This document shows positions 49,651 through 61,900 of a DNA stretch of 64,000 nucleotides, piece after piece; position 1 is the stretch's first letter, and each line of letters begins with the position of its first letter. The notes below the pieces were generated by a model that worked only from the letters and a program-made list of their open reading frames with translations, did not search any database and was not told the DNA's origin. This DNA comes from Albula goreensis. Its lineage: Eukaryota > Chordata > Actinopteri > Albuliformes > Albulidae. The stretch is from assembly GCA_022829145.1 (NCBI GenBank), contig CM040741.1, positions 53,414,180-53,478,179 of the forward strand, written 5' to 3'. The position numbers and the translations under genes were made by a program.

Positions 49651-52600
49651 ATGAAGCAGAGATATCTGGACCCATCCATATTCAGGAAACCAGTGCGGCG
49701 CTCTCTGAAGCATAGGATAAAAGAAAACCATTGATCCAAATGTCTTCAGTAAATTCTTTGAGTGACAAGAGACACCCTATCTGAAAAACAATTCATCTAA
49801 TTTCATAGTTTAAAAAAACTTGGTCCATAACAAAAAAAAAAAAAAAAAAAAGAGTCTCAGCAGTGGAACTTTCTGATCAGATTTCCAAACAACTTTATCA
49901 GTGCTGCTCATAATCAGGTCCAGCTCGTTTGTTTGAGAAGGCCTCTTTCAAGATAAAGAAAGATACATTTCATATCCTCTGCTTAGGTTCTGCAGTATTT
50001 CAATATTCATTAGTCTTTAAAAGCAATTCCCAGCACTCCCAAGCTCCCATGGATCAAGGAGAGTAGTCTGGATGTGCCCCAGTCTATATGTGCCTCTGTG
50101 GAAAAGAAATGCTAAACATACAAAAAACTATCAGTTCTGTAGGTACCACTGAAAGAGGCCCACATTTCCTGTCAATCTGCAACAAAAAGCAGATCTCTCC
50201 TCCTGCTTCCTGTCTGTGCTAAAGTCAGGATGGAAATTCCAATCTCAAAAAGAACACCCTGTTTCCCTGAAAAAAATTACATGCACAAATAGTTAAGGCA
50301 ATTTTAGGCTAGCTGTGTAGCAGCTAAACATTATTTAGTTTTACCATCTTCATACAACCTTTTTATTTCATCAGTGCCTGTTTTATCACCACAACTGATC
50401 AAGCTGGAAAAGCACATTCATATCTTGGTAAAAAATGAGAATGCTATCTGTTTTCCACATTGAACTGTCCCGTCTTCCTGAAAAAATGAGATTTTCTAGC
50501 TCGTCATATTTCTCACATAATGAGGAAATGGTGTCAGTTTGATTGACACTTTGGTATCTGCACTTGTGACTTGTGAAAAACAATTCTTTTAACTTGAGAT
50601 GAATGGGTATTACAGAGAGATGGTTCTGCCTAATCTAGCAGATCATAATACAGAGATAAAATGTCCTTCCCTCAATCCTTTAACATAAGCTGTTAGAAGG
50701 AAGACTTATTCCGGATTTGCACTATGGTATGCTGATATGACCGTAATTCAGGATCTCAGGAGACCATTGTAGCAATAAAGTGAAAATGTCTTTCAAAAAG
50801 CTTAAAACCAGGACAAATCATGAAGAAACCAGGACATTTAGCATAAAACCATGATTAACCCAGCAAAACTAGAATGTTATCTTAGAAGAAACACGAGAAC
50901 ATTTTTCAGTCAGCTTTTTTCCTGTGCCCTGCTGAAACACAACAAGTATGTGCCAGGTCTAAAAACAATGATGAAAACAGGTATAACGATATAATAAGAA
51001 TCATTAAGAGCTTTCTGCTTTGCTGTTAAAACAGCAGGATATCTCGATCTGCTTGGGATCAAAGGAAAATGAATAAGAAGAACAATAAAAACATATTTTA
51101 TTGATTCCAGTAATGGGGGGGCACAACAGGGTGTCAGTAACGCCAATCAGGTTTAAATGAAATGCCCCAAGAGCTGGTGGGTAATTGCCAAGCCAATCAG
51201 AGGGCTTGTATTACTTCCACAGCAGACCTCCAGGAGCACATTCCAATCCTGAGAAAGGTTTCTATGACACAAAAGGATTTTGGCTTCCTCCAGCTCTCTG
51301 CACAGAGAGCAAGCCTCAGGCCTGAGAACTCTTGGACGGCCACAGCTCAGTTTTCCTGGCTCAGTTAAAAAGAAGGAACAGCAGGAGAATGAAGCAGGCC
51401 CTACGGATATAGGCAGGAAATCACACATGACATTCTCTCTCAACCCTACTCGGCAATCAGCTCACCACCTTCTATACATGAGGCATGGAAATTCAACAGG
51501 AAAGTGTCCTTGGCAGGGAAGTAAAAGACATTTCTTGTCCGTGATGTAGTTACAAACTCTGCGGGATTAATAAAATGGATACACTGACGTGTCATCTGTC
51601 ATTTGGAATGGATTTTGCTCTTAGTAAATCCAACATTTTCTGCCTTTTTCCCAACAGACCTTAAGTAATATATATTAAAGGTGGCTTTAGGGAAGAACTT
51701 ATTATTATTATTACTTATAAACATCTGTTATTTGGTTTGAGCCTTTTCAAATATTTGACTAAATGTGGACAACACAAAATTTGTTACTTCTTTCATTATC
51801 AGTTTACCCTTTTTAAGCAAAACATACAATTACAACAATACAATACTGCAAATAAAATGGAAATTGTCTTCATTCTCACAATCTGGTATAAAGAACAATG
51901 AAAAGATTATTAAATTTGAGGGCATGTAATGGAGTATACATTTCATAAAACTCAGAAAGGTAAAAGCATATCTGAAAGACCATGCCAGAGAAACATAAAA
52001 TTAATATATTTAAACTTTATAGCAATGTATAGCCTTACCAGACACTTGTTCTACTTGCCGTTACAAGAACCAGCTACAAACAAGAGGAGAGCACAGTTTA
52101 CCTGCAAAGTTACTTATAAGAAAAACAAATAATTAATTTTAACTTTTGAGAAATTTGAGAATATTGGTACTGTATGCATACAGCTACCTGGTCTTACGTG
52201 GTGAATTGCAATGTAAGTAATGGCTTCAAAATGCTGTGTATCATCTCTGTTTGACATGCATGAATAGAGCTGGATGAGGGTCATAGCTCCAATATGCCAC
52301 ACATTCAGTCCCAAATTCATTTCATTACAAATAATCTGTTTTACACTTTGAATGGAAAAATATGTAAAACTGTTCTGTAAAATGTTATACATGTATTAGC
52401 TAATTTTATGAATACTTACAGTTAAATGTATTAGTTTAGCACATAGTGAAATGTGGTTTGGCAACATTTTGGAGATAGCATTCATTGCAAGATAACATAA
52501 ACTGTATGTTCCATTAGTCTGGCAATAATAAAATAACTGTTCCCTCCCGATCAGTTTCCACCCTGAACTCTTGCCTGATGCCATCCATATAAACCATCTC

Positions 52601-54260
52601 TGAGGAGGAAGCTGAGAGAATGTGATGACTAGCTCTTGCTTTTGTCCACACTGCAGATACACCAGCAATTATATACTGCTTTTATCATCAAGGGTGACAA
52701 AGCCAGCTTATAGTTGGTTTGTACATTTGCAGGTATCCAGCTGACCAGAATCGGTCATTAAAGAGAAATGAGCTAAACAATCTTAACCAGTTTAACCACT
52801 ATAATTCACTGGCAAAGCTGAAATGTCGTTGCTTCACCAATGAAAATGTCTGGGCATACCGGTAATGGCATGACTGGATTGTAACACCCGGGATTCAAGC
52901 AGGGCTCACACCGAACAAGCATCTTACTGTGTGATCCACCAAGAGGTCCCAATTAACATTTTGACCTTGTGAGTGCAAACTCTCACACCTCTAGCTTTGA
53001 CCAGTTGATTAGTGAATTTTATTTATTTAAACAACTTGAAATAAACAATAAATCAATGTAACATCACATTACCAGAGTAGGGTTAAGCTATAGATAGAAC
53101 CAACCCAGGGGCACATGATAAAAGGTCAGAAGTTTATTGTGCTTATTATGGATTATGTGAACTTGAAGGGTCCAGCGTACTGTGCTTTTGAAATTCATAT
53201 AATTTGCTGAAATAAAATTCTGGGGCTATGCTCCTGAAAATAATGAATACATGGCTTCACAAGAATTATGTTGCGTATTATATTATACTTCTGAAACAGT
53301 CTTGAAAGTATGTATCCAGTGAGACTCATAATGAGGGCAGATGTCAACATGTTTTGGGTCAGAGCTTTTTTTTTTGGAATATTTACTTAGACAGAGGAGT
53401 GCAGATGTTCAGCGCAAGCAAGAGAGAGGAAAAGAGAGAGGGAGGGGGAGATGTATAAATTAAAAGATCCAACTGATGTTAATGCTAAGCTGTAAATATG
53501 AGTCCCTGCTAAATATTCTTCAGTCGTATCTGTGTCAGTTTAATTATTTATCCACAGCTCTTAAAATCCTGTCCTCGTACTCTTGCCTTGAAATAGACTG
53601 CTCCGAGGTCCATGTGTCTTAACCAATCAGAGAGATGTTTTTACTCAACAGGATACAGAAATTTGCTTTTGGTCCAATACACCGGTCTCTGAATGTCCCT
53701 TGCACTAAAGATAGTGGAAAGTGTGAAGAATAAAACTGTTCTGTTCTGTAAGTTATTCTGGACTTAATTAATCAAACATAATATCAAAGCAATATAATTA
53801 ATCTCAGTTTCCACAACAGAGAATGCTTTGTACTTCACCTTAAAGCAAGCAATTAGCTTGCCCATTGATTCCATTTTAATGAATCCTTCTTGCTGTAAAG
53901 GAAGTAAAAATTTAAGAAAGAAAAATGCTTGACATACCCAGAAATTGCGACATTTTGCGCTGGCAGTATGTCAGTAGGTCTCATAGGGCTGACTGATAAA
54001 TACTGGGGTGAGCACCCCTACCACTGTGCATTTTAAAATTGAGAATAACCACCCTGGGTGACTATGAAGGGTATTATGGACTCCCAGGAAGAGTCCCCTT
54101 TGCTTGTCTGAGCCATGATCCTCTCTAAGGCACTTGTGAGGCACCAGTCTGGTTTAAATGCCATTTTCTTGAACTGGCAAATGATAACATGCAGAGTTGA
54201 CAATTAAAAAAGCAAAAGCCAGTTGTGCCTGGGGCCCATATGATCAATAAACTTGTAACC
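49651..54260. other. intergenic, no gene recognised
   Basis: AT-rich, with an A20 tract at about 49,832-49,851. A GC-balanced block at 51.1-51.55 kb has open frames on both strands and no recognisable domain; it may be conserved regulatory DNA. GA-rich sequence lies at 53,400-53,460. Confidence 0.5.
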
Positions 54261-54750
54261 AGAGCATGGTGAGGTAGTATCTATCACTACTCCACCAGAG
54301 CATGGTGAGGTAGTATCTATCACTACTCCACCAGAGCATGGTGAGGTAGTATCTATCACTACTCCACCAGAGCATGGTGAGGTAGTATCTATCACTACTC
54401 CACCAGAGCATGGTGAGGTAGTATCTATCAATACTCCACCAGAGCATGTTGAGGTAGTATCTATCACTACTCCACCAGAGCATGGTGAGGTAGTATCTAT
54501 CACTACTCCACCAGAGCATGGTATCTATCACTACTCCACCAGAGCATGGTGAGGTAGTATCTATCACTACTCCACCAGAGCATGTTGAGGTAGTATCTAT
54601 CACTACTCCACCAGAGCATGGTGAGGTAGTATCTATCACTACTCCATCAGAGCATGGTGAGGTAGTATCTATCACTACTCCACCAGAGCATGGTGAGGTA
54701 GTATCTATCACTACTCCACCAGAGCAGGTGTGAGGTAGTATCTGTCACTA
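54261..54750. repeat. 36-bp minisatellite, about 14 copies
   Basis: The unit reads AGAGCATGGTGAGGTAGTAT then CTATCACTACTCCACC. Copies are nearly identical with single-base variants (GTT for GGT, ATAC for CTAC, ATCA for ACCA). The eighth copy lacks 8 bp, and the last is partial and diverged. Because 36 is a multiple of three, both strands show long open frames of 12-residue repeats (VSITTPPEHGEV on plus, VIDTTSPCSGGV on minus). The 8-bp deletion breaks the frame, so this is not likely to be coding. Confidence 0.95.
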
Positions 54751-56699
54751 AAACAGAAGTTTTAGTGTTGAGTTCTTCACGCAGACTGTACCCTGTTGAG
54801 TACCCACAAACATAGATGAATCAGGGAGTGACTTTTTACATCTGTTGCATGATATGACATAATTTGGGGAAAGTAAATGGTATAGAAACTATTTACTTTT
54901 TTCTATAAAAATGTAGTTATTAAAACAGCCTCAGTTTGAGGTGGGGGGGGGGTGATTTTTTTATTTTAGCTAAATGTATTATCTTAATGAAAGGTTTGTG
55001 TTGGGAAAATTCAACTCTTTGCAAGCGTTTCTACCGAGAGAGGAGAGAGAGGTTGGTGTGACATTGCTTTGGGTGGAACATCTCATTAGGTAATTTCTTC
55101 TCTTCAATGAATGGTCCATGAGGAATATATGAGAAAAAACAAACCATAGGCAATTGTGTTGTCTTTAACAGCAGTCAGATACAATCAATCAAATTTCAAT
55201 TCAAACCATTTCAATCAATCACTGTCCCCTGAGCCAATTTTCTCAGTATTGGAATTACACAAACACTCAGTTCTATTTAAACTGTATCTATTACAGCTCA
55301 ATCGCTTCCAAAATCTTTTAACTGAAGATCAATTTAATGATCTGGAGAACAAACATGTTGATGACATCACAACAAATGTCCAATCAATTTGTCTCTTGGG
55401 GTCTGCTAAATGTATCAAGTGTGTAAACAGTTGGCATGCTGTTCTGACTATTTATCGCATTATGTTCTTTTAAGTTTTGCTGTACTGAAACAAAACTGCT
55501 GTGCTGAAAACAAAATGGATTCAGGCTGTCATTGTGGTCCATTGGACCAAGGTGATGGCAGCAGCACATTGTGAGCAGTCATTGGTGGTGAGGGCAGTGG
55601 CTGAGAGGGGGGAGTGGCTTGGTCTCCGCCCAGGGGCCCTTGGTCTGGTGTGGCATTGGGAATGTGATGGTGACAGTGCCTCTCCTGTGTCGACAGATGG
55701 TGAGATGTCCCCAAACCTCACCCAGGGTCTCCTCAGCAAAGTGCAGCCAGGCATGAAGAATATGGCTCCTGGTTAGTCCATGTCTGTCTGCTAATGCGAC
55801 CCCCAACTCTCTCCCCCATTACAGGAAAGGAAGAACCCAGCACTATGGAGCATGAACCTCCAGCTACACCCCTCCCCCAAAACTCTTATATCCACATTCT
55901 TTCCTTTCATAAATCATGTTATTTTGTTTTGTTGAAGGTACATTTTCCAAGGATTTTAAACACTTACATGTATGCCACATCATATGATTAAAAAATTTAA
56001 AGTTCAATGCATTGTTTGAACATAAAGACCAATCTTGTCTTGTTTCTTGTGTATTTGCCATCTTTCTAAGTGTCAGTGTAGACAGGATGTGATTCATGGA
56101 GTAACCTCTGTTGGTAAGATTTTTCATTTAAAAGCTGTAAGCCTTGATTGTTTTCTCATAGGATATGTGCCTCCTTTTGCACCAGACACATTAGTGCTCT
56201 ACAGAGAAATGACAAGAAAATCGGAACTGCTTGCACTTTTTTTTTCTAGAGGAGTTGAGCCCTAAAATACCCTTGTGCTGCATAAGGGGAGTCAGGATTT
56301 TCAGTCTTTGTGCAAAAGTGCAGAGGCACAGAGATCTGGTCAAACTTTCAATTACTTCTGATATCCCCGCCATAAACGGCAGTTTCTCGTCTAGAGCTCT
56401 CAACCGTTAATCTCACTCTGAGTGCCAGAATTAAGGCGATAATCACAGTCCATGTGACAAAAAGCGCAAAATCTATCCCTTAGAGCGTAGCAAGGCGGCC
56501 AGACAGGATTTCCCGAACACCAAGACAGGAGGGGCTCCACATTTAACCAAAAAAAAAAAAAAAAAACAGGGTTTGAATTCTGTATCTTATTTGTTGTATA
56601 TCTACTATTTATTAGATTAGATAAGATTGGTACAACGTGTGTTAACGCACACTGTTGAATTTCCATTATACAGTTAATGAACATTTTAAGAGAAATCAA
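54751..56699. other. intergenic, no gene recognised
   Basis: AT-rich except for a GC-rich block at 55,540-55,860 with overlapping open frames on both strands and no family resemblance. A poly-A run (about 18-20) lies near 56,550. Confidence 0.5.
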
Positions 56700-57088
56700 A
56701 ACCTTCTCCGGAACTTGAGAGGCGACAGATGCTCAGTCTTTGAGCCTCGCAGCAGAATTAACTTTTCATGCATCACATTCTCACTTATGGTGTTTCTGGG
56801 GGAGACATGAGCTTGTGCTTGTTCCATTTTTTTCCTCGCGTTCTCATTTACATTTCATGTGGATCACGCAGCGCTCTACATACTCCGACTTCCCTCGAAG
56901 TGCAAAATGGAGTTGGAGCCTTCATGGAATGCCTTTGTGTGACACTTAGATACAGGGGCCTCGCTGAAGTCGAGAGAAACTGTCTTTTATCATTGTGCGA
57001 CTGCCTGGACGAATCCTCTGTCAGAAGCGGAACCGTCTTGCCTTTAATAACCGCAGACGCGAAAGAGTGGTGTCAAAAGGGAGAATTC
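56700..57088 (+). promoter_or_regulatory. CpG-containing block, possible upstream promoter or 5' UTR exon of the plus-strand gene
   Basis: Unlike its surroundings this stretch has many CpGs (for example GCAGACGCGAAAGAG). A plus-strand donor-like GTAAGG begins at 57,089 after GAATTC. A 130-codon open frame crosses it but matches nothing I know. It may be a non-coding first exon spliced towards 58.9 kb; this is inference. Confidence 0.3.
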
Positions 57089-58871
57089 GTAAGGAAAAGA
57101 TTACAGGTTGAAGGTTATTCATTAACTGTTTTATTATATGCAACATTTTGCCTGTTTTGATTTGTTATCAAATAGGCTTCACCAGAGCTCAGTGTAAAGT
57201 TAATGGAAGTCTATGGATGAAGAGTCTATAGCTGAAGCTTTTGCATTATTTTCCCAAGCTTCTGATAATATCACATGTATACCTGTGTAGCCACTGTCAT
57301 TTGACAGCAGTTTTCAAATGAAAGCAAGTTTGTTTTAGGAAGATTATATCAGTATATATAATTGAACATACAATCAGCAGAATTACCCATTGTCACAAAT
57401 CACATTTTTTTGAGTTAAACATTTAAAATATATCTTAATAGCGAAGTTTCAAATGCTTATCAGTATAATTTTGTTCAGTTTTGATATGCAGTCTTTTGAA
57501 GACTTTTTGATGGTCAGTTCAGTTGTTCAGAGCTGTCATTGATGGGTCAATGGGCTTTGCTCAGAGTCAGAGCTTTCTGTTCAAAATGGATTGGTATTTT
57601 AGGGCCCTCTGTCTGTGGATATGTTTCCAGTTGTCAGTGGAATACAGCAAGTGTTTTAAAATTCTTTATGGTCATCCAGATATTCTCATCAGTGGCTCAG
57701 TCGGCCTGAGCAAGTGAGAGAGAGTGTCTGATGTCCAGCTGGTTTCCAGGAAAGGGGGAATATCTCCAGGTGGAGCACTGAAGGGAATATTGATGAACAC
57801 AGTTCAAAAGCAGCCAGTTCTACAGCCGTGTGTGCCCCCACTCCTCTCCAACCTCCCCTCCCCCAATGAACCTGCCGTTGTATGGTATAGCACGCACACA
57901 GGGTAGGCACAGGCCCAACCTTGCCTCAGGGCAATCTCTGACAGAGAGTGAAAGTGAGTTCTGGTGGTGTCCTTTCATTATATAATGAAAGTCTTTTTTA
58001 AAAGAAATCAAGCTTCACAGCACAAGAGATCTGTCACTTGCACTGTAAATACATGTTGATATGAGTGACGAAAATCTGATAGTGGGGATCTATCAAGCGG
58101 GACCATATGTTGCTTTGGGTGGGGAGGGCCCAAGAGCTTATCGCAAAGCCTGCCTTATCCCCAGCATTACGGACTCTAAGAAAGGATTTACTCTTTAAAC
58201 CTTGATTAGATAGAATTTTGTCCCCCCCTAACAGAATGAAAGCAGAATGCCATTACCAAAAACAGAGATAACCTGGCAGAGAGAAGAGATGCCCTGACCT
58301 CTCAGGCTATCAGTGTGAACATAGCAACCAGGCGCTGATACAGTGCGTTTACGCTATTATTAGAGGCGATGGATTTTTCAATCAGGAAGCAATCCTGCTT
58401 TTTGCTCCTGTTCCAACTGAGTGGTCATGGGCTCTCCCCCTGAAACCGAGAGTGTTTTTCATCCCCTCCTTTCTCCTAAGGAGGTGAGACAGGGGAAAGC
58501 GGGGTGGGGGGCTGGGGTGGCGAGGGGAGGGGAAAAAAAGGGCAGATATTTTCTCCACCAAGATGTGTGGCCATCCTCCACTCAGTCTACCTCTCACCAA
58601 GACAAGCGTGGACCACTCAAGAAGGAGCGCCTTTATTTATGTAGCTCTTGACTGTTTGATCCCCCCCTACCCTCGCTCCCTCCCTCTCTCTCTCCTTCCC
58701 TTGCTGGCAGCGTTGGCTCCGTGCGCTCATCATGTGTGTGTGAGGCTTTCTCGGGAGAGGTGGCTAATGTTGCGCTGGCTCCTGAGGGGATCTGAGCTCC
58801 TGGGTCAGCTGAATGAGGGCGACAGTCCGCACATCCTGCAGCCCTGACTGACAGCCACCAGCACAGCACCC
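57089..58871 (+). promoter_or_regulatory. upstream region and 5' UTR of the plus-strand gene at 58,872
   Basis: From about 58.4 kb the DNA becomes GC-rich, with G-runs (58,498-58,530) and C/T-rich tracts (58,660-58,700). A TTTATTTATGTAG stretch occurs near 58,632. This composition suits a promoter and 5' UTR. Several short ATGs in other frames precede the proposed start. 57.9-58.38 kb has no gene and may be regulatory. Confidence 0.4.
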
Positions 58872-58941
58872 ATGACTTTACAGACCTGGCTGGGGTACGG
58901 ATTGGGATTTTTACTGACATTGGTGTTCTTCACCTGGCAGG
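58872..58941 (+). CDS. first coding exon (signal peptide) of an unidentified secreted or membrane protein
   Basis: ATG at 58,872 opens a 23-codon exon plus one base: MTLQTWLGYG, then the hydrophobic stretch LGFLLTLVFFTW, then Q, ending at a strong donor G|GTAAGTG (58,942). The start, a hydrophobic core of about 12 residues and the short polar end are what a cleavable signal peptide looks like, with cleavage probably encoded near or after the junction. The intron is phase 1, the phase usual between a signal peptide and a following Ig-like or other extracellular module. No further exon was recognised in the remaining 5 kb, so the first intron exceeds 5 kb, common in neuronal adhesion and receptor genes. 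I cannot name the gene from 23 residues. Confidence 0.55.
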
Positions 58942-61900
58942 GTAAGTGTAGGACACTGGTACCTTGTGGAATTGTGTGTGTGTGTGTTTTTGCAGTGCAT
59001 GCCCGTGTATGTGTTCTGTTTTACATGCCTCACACATGAGCTTTTATTTCTACACTATACGTTTTTTGAGTGAGAAGTCCAAGTAAAACATGTTATGCTG
59101 ATGCTCTTCAGACTGCAGACATGAATTTATTTGAAAAGTGGTGCTCAAGCACATGGTCAGACTTCAAGATTTATTTGTACTCTTGAACAAAAAAAGTCTA
59201 TCTTTAGTCATTAAATATACCACACTTTGTTATGACAGCAGAACACAAACCTTCAAGCTTCCTCTTTTATAGTATAAAACCATAAAATGAAAAAATGGAC
59301 TCACTGGTAGAGCATCTCAGTTTTTTCCCATTCATTTGAACATTTCTTACCTCCTGTGTACCCCTGAAATTTTTTAACCTTTGACAGATCATTTGTACAA
59401 TATTGTCACTTATGGTTCTAAATGGACAGATGGTTCTTAATAGATTTGGTATCAATAGAGGACTGTCACAGACAGATTCTCGGGTGGGCTGGTGAAATTT
59501 TGGATCGTGTTTCAGAGCTTTAGAGAGATTATTTAACAGAATGATTCCTCTCTAATCTCGCATGCTTTTTCAACATCTCAGTAAAACCATATTCTGTCGG
59601 GGTGCTTATGCTGACTGTCTGTCCTAATATACTTTAACCTTATCAGGTGACATTTTGGAAATCATAGCTCAGTAAGATTTACAAAATGAAAATATGAAAG
59701 CAAAATATGTACAAAATAATACAAGAAAAAGCTTTTTGTTTTCATATTTTGTGTGAAATCAAATACAAGCACACCAGTACTTAAATTCTGATCGCTTAAT
59801 GAGAAATCAGATATCGTAGACATCAGTAGTAGCTCTTAGATAAAATATATTTCTTAAAAATATATTTGTTTACCCTTTCCTCCCATGTAATGTAAAATGC
59901 TGTTGCATAGAACAGAAGTGGACATTCAGCTATCTGTGGGAAGTGTCTGTGTTCATGCTGTGCTAATTTTGCTGGCTGGAAAAAGGCTAATACTGGCTGG
60001 CCCCATGTGTTTGAGAGAAGTGCCATGATGAAAATGATCCCACTGCTGTCTTTTCCTAACGTGCTCTGTGAGGACTTCATGCATACTGTTCAGTCGGTAA
60101 ACAACTACCTAATTAATGAATGTGTACTAATGGGAAGACATATCTCACATTAGCAACATCTCACATTTTCTAAGCCAGCACACTAAATTATATCAAAGAA
60201 AGAACACATCACATACATGTTTTTTTTTTTTTTTAAATATAAAGGAGCACTCTTGGATGTAACCCACACTGTAGCTATCATACTGTTTCCATGGCAGCCA
60301 AGAGGTATGGAGCAAAGGGAGAAATCTGTGGACCTGGCCTTTGAAAGGTTCTTTCAGCCAAGTACTCAAGAGATTACTTGCCATATAATATACTAGCGTA
60401 CAGTCACTAGTCTTGGCATTTCAGATTAGAAGAAAAACACATGGTTGGCGAAATTAATTGGCTGTTTTTCTTTGTGAGTAAGGGACTATTTGTCAGTTAC
60501 CCACTCACTGTTGGTCAGTGGAAACAATAGTGGTGAGAAAACTGGGATCACATGCAAGCTTGTGCCATGGTATATGGCAAAAACATTCAGTGACACTAAA
60601 ATATTATAAATTAATACATAATAATAATAATAATAACAATAATAATAAGAAGAAGAAGAAGAAGAAGAGGAAACAGTAGCTCAGCTACAAAATATGTTTT
60701 AAGGTGTGGTACAATTAATCATAACTTCTGTATCATTCAGTGGTGGCTTTTTTGAGCACCTGCAGCAGCCCTGTCAGCTGTGAGTGCATTGTACATTGGT
60801 TGTGCACAACAATTGTAAGTATGTTCACAAAATAAAAGAACATCAGTTTTTTTTTTACATGCTTAAATGTGATGCTTAAGTACGAAGAAGCCTTTTTACA
60901 GAAACCTTTCATAAAGCACAGCAGGCTGTATCAGGGAAGGCTCTCACTGTATGCGTAGAGCGTTTGAATGAAGACAGATCTAAGATAGTGACAGTGTTAA
61001 TGACAGTGAGGTCAGGTGGCTCCATTCACATCTAACACCGTCAGACTCATTACATTGAATCCTGGAGTGACACCAGATGTCCCATTTAAATATTTCCCGC
61101 ATTCCTTTCAGTCTGCAGTCGCCAAAGTGGCATACATTATGCCATGCATATTTTCTTCAAAAAATTGTACAAAGAGAAATATTATACCAAGAGTCATCTC
61201 AGTGCCAACATTGAATTTATCCACTTGTATGCAATGCTTCATACACTTCCACACATTTAAATCTACACTTTTTTCTTCATATGTTACATTTTAATTAGTC
61301 AATTTGTTCTAATGCACATGTGAATTCTGACATGTACTTTGTGGACTTCTGAAGCTTTACATTGATTTCAGCAGATTTTTCGAAATGATTTTTGTAAGAG
61401 CATTTGGGGGGATTAATTTTCCTCTGAAAATCTCAATAAAAGGGTTTTGTGAGGCCTATTAATTGGATGAGAGAGCAGCGTTACCTCTACTAAAATGGCA
61501 GGCGATGGCATTGATTTGTTACCAGCGATTTACAGGGTCTCCCACCCTCACATAGTAAGGGATCAGTACAATGCAGGTGTGAGAGAGGGATAGACTCATG
61601 GCCAATCCTTTTTGGCCTAACAGAATTATAACATTAAGCTGCTAGACTTTCATGGCAGTCTTGACCAGTCATGTGACCTAGGCAAAAAGTCAGATACTGA
61701 CAGGCAGAGGGAGACAGAGAGACACTATTTTCAGTACTCCATACCAACATCAAAACTTTGCCTTCTATTCCCATGTCAGTCTGTTCACTAATGGAAGCAT
61801 ATATGTGAACATATGGGGACCATTGACACTGAGCCAGGTTTACCAACAGCCCCAGGGTGTCTTGTCCAGACACTACTGCCTAGGTAACCCTCCAAATCTG

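Noticed and set aside
52860..52960. tRNA-like or SINE sequence around GGGATTCAAGC
   Set aside because: The B-box match is poor and no cloverleaf could be drawn.
54244..54711. 155-codon minus-strand and 71-codon plus-strand repeat proteins
   Set aside because: Both come from the 36-bp minisatellite; an 8-bp deletion shifts the frame and there is no gene context.
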